From contig CAIVFQ010000186.1 of NCBI GenBank assembly GCA_903905285.1, positions 1 through 10,274 of the forward strand: a stretch of DNA of 10,274 nucleotides. Direction: 5' to 3'. The notes beneath the pieces are model-generated. The model did not search any database, was not told where the DNA came from, and was given only the letters and a program-made list of their open reading frames with translations. Positions 6,669-10,274 of this stretch are shown here, piece after piece. Made by a program: the position numbers and the translations under genes. How positions within the stretch are numbered: the stretch's first letter is position 1; each line of letters starts with the position of its first letter. Source of the stretch: an uncultured Alphaproteobacteria bacterium (GTDB lineage Bacteria; Pseudomonadota; Alphaproteobacteria; Paracaedibacterales; CAIULA01).

Positions 6669-7070
6669 CTAATAATCGTATCCCATACCAAAAAGATCGT
6701 GCCCACCACCGCCGTAGGAGCTGTGATCCCGCCTATCCTTTTTTCGTCGAATTTCATCCTGGATGTCGTATTTTTTTGATCTCAGTCTTTCGTTTTCAAC
6801 TCTTAATGCTTCCCCTTGGGATAATAACGCTGCGACATCAGCTGTTAAAGTTTGCTTTTGAGACGATAGATCTTCAATTTCGCTCATAAGAAGAAATCTT
6901 TTGGCCTCTAAACCTGAGAGTATTAAGAAAGGCGTAGTGGGTGCAAGGGGGGCTTGGTTTTTTAGCTGTGGAGATTGCAAGATGGGGCCAGGCGCTAATA
7001 ATTCATCTGATGATGCCATACAGGTTGATGAAAAAAGAATCATGCCAAAAAAAAGTCTGCTAAATGTCAT
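6669..7070 (-). CDS. Small predicted exported coiled-coil protein, unknown function
   Basis: This 133-residue protein opens with a signal peptide, MTFSRLFFGMILFSSTCMA, probably cleaved after residue 19 (CMA-SS). A Pro/Leu-rich spacer (25-50) follows. A heptad-like, charged coiled-coil region spans about 52-110 (EAKRFLLMSEIEDLSSQKQ, then ALRVENERLRSKKYDIQDE) and leads to a basic patch RRKKDRRD. The tail is rich in Gly, His and Tyr (SSYGGGGHDLFGMGYDY). AAAGGA lies 8 nt before the ATG, supporting the start. It is divergent from tssF (264-bp spacer) and is bracketed by the two copies of the 60-bp direct repeat. No family is recognised. A periplasmic or secreted small adaptor is an inference from layout only. 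No terminator is visible after its stop. Confidence 0.75.
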   Translation of the reverse strand: MTFSRLFFGMILFSSTCMASSDELLAPGPILQSPQLKNQAPLAPTTPFLILSGLEAKRFLLMSEIEDLSSQKQTLTADVAALLSQGEALRVENERLRSKKYDIQDEIRRKKDRRDHSSYGGGGHDLFGMGYDY

Positions 7071-7078
7071 GTTGATAA

Positions 7079-7281
7079 TCCTTTAAAAAAAATCACCCAA
7101 AATCTTGTTTTGCTTGCAAAAAAAAGACAAACTTTGACTTCGGCATGAAAGTAAAAATGATACTTTATTGTAAATAATAAATCAAAACCGATAATAAAAG
7201 GTTAACTTGTACGTCTTTTTGGAGAAATAATTATTTGGATTGATTACATTGAAGCGTAGCCCATTCAGGGCTGGCTTTTTA
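7079..7281. other. Divergent spacer between the coiled-coil gene and tssF
   Basis: This AT-rich non-coding DNA separates two divergent genes. TTGACT (7134-7139) followed after 19 bases by GATACT (7159-7164) is a possible weak plus-strand promoter giving a leader of about 165 nt to tssF. AGCCC ATTCA GGGCT (7258-7272) followed by GGC and five Ts (7276-7280) resembles a weak terminator or attenuator in the plus direction. Neither is strong. No clear promoter for the minus-strand gene is seen. Confidence 0.3.
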
Positions 7282-7342
7282 GCCATTAAAAGGTATAATT
7301 TAATTAAAATTAAACGCTTTAAAAGATTTTTTTTGTGTTTCA
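7282..7342 (+). repeat. Direct repeat, copy B: tssF promoter/leader region
   Basis: This is the partner of 6581-6640, offset by 701 bp. It contains TATAAT (7294-7299), an AT-rich stretch, AAACGC (7312-7317), an eight-T run and the start GTGTTTCA of tssF. All eight bases of tssF that lie in the repeat are shared with copy A, so the duplication includes the start codon. Confidence 0.92.
7294..7299 (+). promoter_or_regulatory. tssF: Candidate -10 box of tssF
   Basis: An exact TATAAT lies 35 nt before the GTG start, predicting transcription from about 7306 and a leader of roughly 29 nt. The best -35 candidate at 17-nt spacing is CTGGCT, a poor match. Its conservation in both copies of the direct repeat supports it, although AT-richness lowers certainty. 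Confidence 0.45.
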
Positions 7343-9167
7343 GTCTGCTCGCGATCGTTTTTTAAATTATTACAACAATGAATTGCGTTACCTGCGAAAC
7401 GCCGGCCAGGCCTTTGCTAAGCAATATCCAAAAATAGCCCGTCGCCTGGAATTAAGCGATACTGTTTCGCCTGACCCTCATACGGAACGGTTGATAGAAT
7501 CCTTCGCCTTTATGACGGCAAAGCTTAGCCAAGAAATTGATGATCGGTTCCCTGAACTGGCCAGCACTTTGTTGGGGGTACTTTATCCCCACCTGGTCAA
7601 CCCCCTGCCCGCTATGGCCATCGCCCAATTCCAACCCGACTTATCAAAAGCCAAACAAACCGTTGGGTATGTCTTTAAAAAAGCCACCCCTTTGTTTACC
7701 TATACTGATCAGGGTATCACCTGCCGTTTTCAAACGGTTTACCCTCTAACCTTGTGGCCGATAAGCGTTCAAAGCGTTGGCTTTGTTTCTAAAGAAACTT
7801 ATTTATTGGATGATTTTTCCGAAAGGGCCGCGGCGCCTTGGTTTTTAAAATTAACCTTGCAAATTGAAGGGGGACTAAGCTGGCAAGATTTAACCCCTGA
7901 TGACCTTACGTTTCATCTTAGTGGGGAACGGGTTTTAACCCTTGCCTTATATCAAAGCCTGTTTGCGCATACGAACCCGCGTGTGTTTATCTCCAGCGAT
8001 CAAAAAAGGGCCAGTGTATTACCTGTTGATAGCTTGCAACCCGTAGGTTTTGATCGTGAAGAAATGGGCCTTCCTGTGATGAATCAAACAACGCATGCCT
8101 ATCAGTTATTGCAAGAATATTTTCATCTGCCAGAAAAATTTTTGTTTTTTAAAATACAGAATTTAGCCACCGCGGGTAAAATTAATCCGGACTGTCAAAC
8201 GATTGACATTTTGTTTCCTGTATCCAGTGTTGATCCCCTTTTACAAAAGAACATTGGCCCCCAAAATTTCCTATTGGGCTGCACCCCCATTATCAACTTG
8301 TTTTCCAAAACAACGGAACCATTACGACTAACCCGACGTAAAGTTGATTACCCTTTGGTTCCTGATCAACGGCGCGACAAAACAACCCAAATTCACAGCA
8401 TACAAAAAGTGATTGCCACCATAGAAGGTGACGCATCATCCCATGTTTTAACACCTTATTTTTCTTTCAATCACCAAACCAATCATGATGATCAAGGTTT
8501 GTACTGGTTCATTAAACGTATTCCGGCAGAAATACGCGATGTGCCGGGGACAGATATTCAAATTTCATTTGTTGATTTAAAGTTTAATCCTGTTATTCCC
8601 GCGCACCATATTATTTATGCTGAAACCTTGTGTACCAATCGTTTCTTAGCAGAACAATTGCCCTACAATGCTGAACTGCAAATTGAAGAAACGGCACCCC
8701 TTAACCAGATTGTTTGTCTAGATAAACCAGTCTTGCAAGTCTATTCGCCAACCGATGGGGAATCTTTATGGCGTTTGGTTTCGCAATTGTCAGTCAACCA
8801 TCTGGGGCTTAGCGAAGAAGGAAAATCTTTAGAGCTTTTAAAGGAAACGTTAAGGCTGTACGCGGGCCCCTCTTTCTCTACCCATAAACATGAGGTTGAT
8901 GAAATCATTGCCCTGCATACTAAAAAGATAACAAGACGGTTTGGAAAAGAAGCGTGGCGCGGTTTTGTGGAAGGGTTAGAGGTCAGCTTAGACCTAAAAC
9001 CATCGATGCAAACGGGTCATGCCTGCTTTTTGTTGGCGGCCGTTTTGCGCCATTATTTTGCCCTAAACGTAGGGTTAACGTCGTTTGTTGAGTTGGCCTT
9101 AAAAACAGATAACCATAAGGAGTGGATGAGATGGCAATTATTACCTGGCGCCAAAATCCAGCTGTAG
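7335..9167 (+). CDS. tssF: Type VI secretion system baseplate subunit TssF
   Basis: TssF (VasA/ImpG family, COG3519) forms with TssG and TssE the wedges of the T6SS baseplate, the cytoplasmic platform on which the contractile sheath assembles and which docks to the TssJLM membrane complex. The 610-residue product has the normal family length and signatures. The N-terminus has RFLNYYNNELRYLR (8-21) and AFAKQYPKIARRL (26-38). ERLIESFAFMTAKLSQEIDDRFPEL (51-75) leads to LLGVLYPHLVNPLPAM. The C-terminus has TRRFG (533-537), W541 and GFVEGLEVSLDL. The start is GTG: an in-frame TAA lies 15 nt upstream and no ATG suits. No Shine-Dalgarno site precedes it; the bases before it are a T-run. It overlaps tssG by 37 bp. 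It heads its transcript, divergent from the small exported-protein genes. No frameshift or missing block is visible. Confidence 0.96.
   Translation: MFQSARDRFLNYYNNELRYLRNAGQAFAKQYPKIARRLELSDTVSPDPHTERLIESFAFMTAKLSQEIDDRFPELASTLLGVLYPHLVNPLPAMAIAQFQPDLSKAKQTVGYVFKKATPLFTYTDQGITCRFQTVYPLTLWPISVQSVGFVSKETYLLDDFSERAAAPWFLKLTLQIEGGLSWQDLTPDDLTFHLSGERVLTLALYQSLFAHTNPRVFISSDQKRASVLPVDSLQPVGFDREEMGLPVMNQTTHAYQLLQEYFHLPEKFLFFKIQNLATAGKINPDCQTIDILFPVSSVDPLLQKNIGPQNFLLGCTPIINLFSKTTEPLRLTRRKVDYPLVPDQRRDKTTQIHSIQKVIATIEGDASSHVLTPYFSFNHQTNHDDQGLYWFIKRIPAEIRDVPGTDIQISFVDLKFNPVIPAHHIIYAETLCTNRFLAEQLPYNAELQIEETAPLNQIVCLDKPVLQVYSPTDGESLWRLVSQLSVNHLGLSEEGKSLELLKETLRLYAGPSFSTHKHEVDEIIALHTKKITRRFGKEAWRGFVEGLEVSLDLKPSMQTGHACFLLAAVLRHYFALNVGLTSFVELALKTDNHKEWMRWQLLPGAKIQL
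9117..9122 (+). promoter_or_regulatory. tssG: Shine-Dalgarno site fixing the tssG start
   Basis: AAGGAG, inside the 3' end of tssF, ends 8 nt before the ATG at 9131. It excludes the GTG at 9122, which would overlap the site itself. Confidence 0.85.
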
Positions 9168-10177
9168 CCGAGGCTTTATCAAGACAAGCTTTTGAATTTG
9201 AATTCGACCAAGCCATTGCAATCTTAGAACAAGAACGGCCATTAACACCCATTGGAGAAGGCTGTGACCCAGCAACTGAGTCGGTTGAAATTAAATCACA
9301 TGTTAGTTTGGCAAACCCACCAGCGGAACTTCATAAGTTACAACGAAAGCCCGGGAAAAAGGCCACGTTATGGGTCAATTTTTTAAGCCTAGCCGGCATT
9401 CAAGGGCCCCTGCCCACCCCTTACACTGAGCTTGTTCTGCAACGGAATCGCCAAAAAGATTTTGCATTTCGCGATTTCTTAGACATTTTTAACCACCGCC
9501 TGGCCGGCCTGTGGTTTCGTTTTCGCAAAAAACACCGCATTGGTTTGTCATGTGTAAAGCCTGAGAAGCACCCCGTTGGCAAAACGCTGCTTCAGTTGGC
9601 AGGCATTCAAAACCCCGACAGCTTGCTTGACGATTCAACCGCTCAATCCTCAAGACAGCGGGTGTTTTTAACCTATAATGATTTGTTATGGCGACGTCCG
9701 CATTCAGCAGCGGGTCTGTTATGCCTTTTGGGTAGTTATTTTCAGGTTCCAACTCAGTTAGATCTGTTCCAAGGACAATGGCGACAACCTATGCCTTCAG
9801 ACTTAAGTCTGATTGGTAATACAGATGGACGCTATCATGCTTTGGGACAATCGATGATTTTGGGCCAAAAAGTCTGGGATCAAGCAGCAGGCGTCCTGAT
9901 TACACTTGGGCCTTTATCATGGCTAATGTGCCAATCCTTTTTGCCACTGAACACAAAAAACAAAAAGTCTAATTGGGATCTTTTAAAGCAAATATCAAAA
10001 CTGTACGTCGGTTACGATGTTGATTTGCGCTTGAAGCTAATTTTAAACCCGAAAGAGGTCGAACCTGTGACCTTAAACCGGCACTTTGCGCTGGGTTTAA
10101 ACAGCTGGCTGAATCCAAAGTCATCGGCCGGTGAAAAATTCACCGTCAATTTAACTATCTCAATGACAGCCAGCTGA
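9131..10177 (+). CDS. tssG: Type VI secretion system baseplate subunit TssG
   Basis: TssG (VasB/ImpH family, COG3520) pairs with TssF in the T6SS baseplate wedge. The 348-residue product has normal length. It opens with the FEFEFDQAIAILEQE segment (21-35), equivalent to the family's FxFxQAvrLLE. It then carries the family signature GIQGPLPTPYTE (89-100) and FRDFLDIFNHRL (113-124), followed by a basic WFRFRKKHR block. Further on, DGRYHALGQSMILGQKVWDQ and ITLGPLSW match the C-terminal conserved region, and ALGLNSWL near the end matches the LGxxxWL motif. The ATG at 9131 was chosen because AAGGAG lies 8 nt upstream. It overlaps the end of tssF by 37 bp, so the two are surely co-transcribed and probably translationally coupled, in keeping with their complex formation. 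The stop codon lies in the loop of a GC-rich hairpin. Confidence 0.95.
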   Translation: MAIITWRQNPAVAEALSRQAFEFEFDQAIAILEQERPLTPIGEGCDPATESVEIKSHVSLANPPAELHKLQRKPGKKATLWVNFLSLAGIQGPLPTPYTELVLQRNRQKDFAFRDFLDIFNHRLAGLWFRFRKKHRIGLSCVKPEKHPVGKTLLQLAGIQNPDSLLDDSTAQSSRQRVFLTYNDLLWRRPHSAAGLLCLLGSYFQVPTQLDLFQGQWRQPMPSDLSLIGNTDGRYHALGQSMILGQKVWDQAAGVLITLGPLSWLMCQSFLPLNTKNKKSNWDLLKQISKLYVGYDVDLRLKLILNPKEVEPVTLNRHFALGLNSWLNPKSSAGEKFTVNLTISMTAS

Positions 10178-10184
10178 AGCTGGC
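10169..10184 (+). other. Hairpin over the tssG stop codon
   Basis: GCCAGC (10169-10174) and GCTGGC (10179-10184) form a perfect 6-bp GC-rich stem around TGAA, which contains the tssG stop. No T-run follows, so it is not a standard intrinsic terminator. It might protect a processed 3' end or modulate coupling to the next gene. Confidence 0.4.
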
Positions 10185-10230
10185 AGGTTGCTATCTAGAC
10201 TGGAAGTCGCGGTCAATCTAAAGATAAGTT

Positions 10231-10274
10231 ATGCAAATTATCTGTTTTGTGAGCATCTGTATGATTGTCGATGT
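10231..10274 (+). CDS. Possible start of the next gene after tssG (runs off the right edge)
   Basis: An ATG at 10231 opens 14 uninterrupted codons to the window end (MQIICFVSICMIVD...), a hydrophobic N-terminus that would suit a membrane or signal segment. The gap from tssG is 53 bp and only a weak purine run (AAGATAAG) precedes the ATG. In T6SS clusters another structural gene often follows tssG, but the stretch is too short to identify. Confidence 0.25.
   Translation, partial: MQIICFVSICMIVD

Noticed and set aside
6578..6889. A 103-codon plus-strand open frame starting in repeat copy A
   Set aside because: It runs antisense through the signal-peptide coiled-coil gene, lacks a Shine-Dalgarno site, and its product has no recognisable organisation. 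The minus-strand gene has both a ribosome site and a signal peptide.
7258..7280. Intrinsic terminator before tssF
   Set aside because: The stem is only 5 bp, the T-run is separated by three bases, and no plus-strand gene lies upstream. It is kept only as a weak possible attenuator.
9122..9130. GTG at 9122 as the tssG start
   Set aside because: It overlaps the AAGGAG ribosome site that fits the ATG at 9131, and the extra three residues are not needed for the family N-terminus.

Overview
This window looks like a chromosomal segment from a low-to-medium GC Gram-negative proteobacterium. Coding DNA is moderately AT-rich and the spacers are very AT-rich. The lifestyle may be host-associated. Three things point that way: two type VI secretion system (T6SS) baseplate genes, several small predicted exported proteins with no recognisable family, and palindromic interspersed repeats built on a GTCATTGCGA core like those common in Rickettsiales, Holosporales and similar genomes. 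An alphaproteobacterial symbiont is my best guess, but no rRNA or other lineage marker is present, so it stays an inference.

Left part (1-4720, all minus strand): a compact operon read right to left. It starts with nadE (glutamine-dependent NAD+ synthetase), followed by a classic GT-A family 2 glycosyltransferase, a class I SAM methyltransferase, a second GT-A-like glycosyltransferase, and the start of a further glycosyltransferase-like gene cut by the window edge. Three of the four junctions overlap by 1-4 bp (ATGA, TAATG, ATGA). The last four genes look like part of a surface-glycan or glycolipid locus. NadE is a housekeeping gene that appears to share their transcript.

Middle part (4721-7334): three small minus-strand genes (195, 203 and 133 codons), each with a good Shine-Dalgarno site and an N-terminal signal peptide, and none of a family I recognise. 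The first product is rich in Cys and His, the second has a Gly/Ser-rich linker followed by a small-residue-rich domain, and the third is a short coiled coil with a Gly/Tyr tail. They are separated by spacers with two palindromic repeat loci, a clear intrinsic terminator and a 60-bp direct repeat (6581-6640 and 7282-7342).

Right part (7335-10274, plus strand): tssF and tssG, overlapping by 37 bp, encode T6SS baseplate wedge proteins. A short open frame at the right edge may be the next gene. tssF heads its transcript divergently from the small exported-protein genes. It starts at GTG without a Shine-Dalgarno site, inside the second copy of the direct repeat. That repeat carries the TATAAT box, the AT-rich leader and the first eight bases of tssF. 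The first copy lies 701 bp upstream and ends in an abortive start (GTG, two codons, TAA). The duplicated T6SS leader bracketing one small secreted-protein gene is the most distinctive structure in the window.
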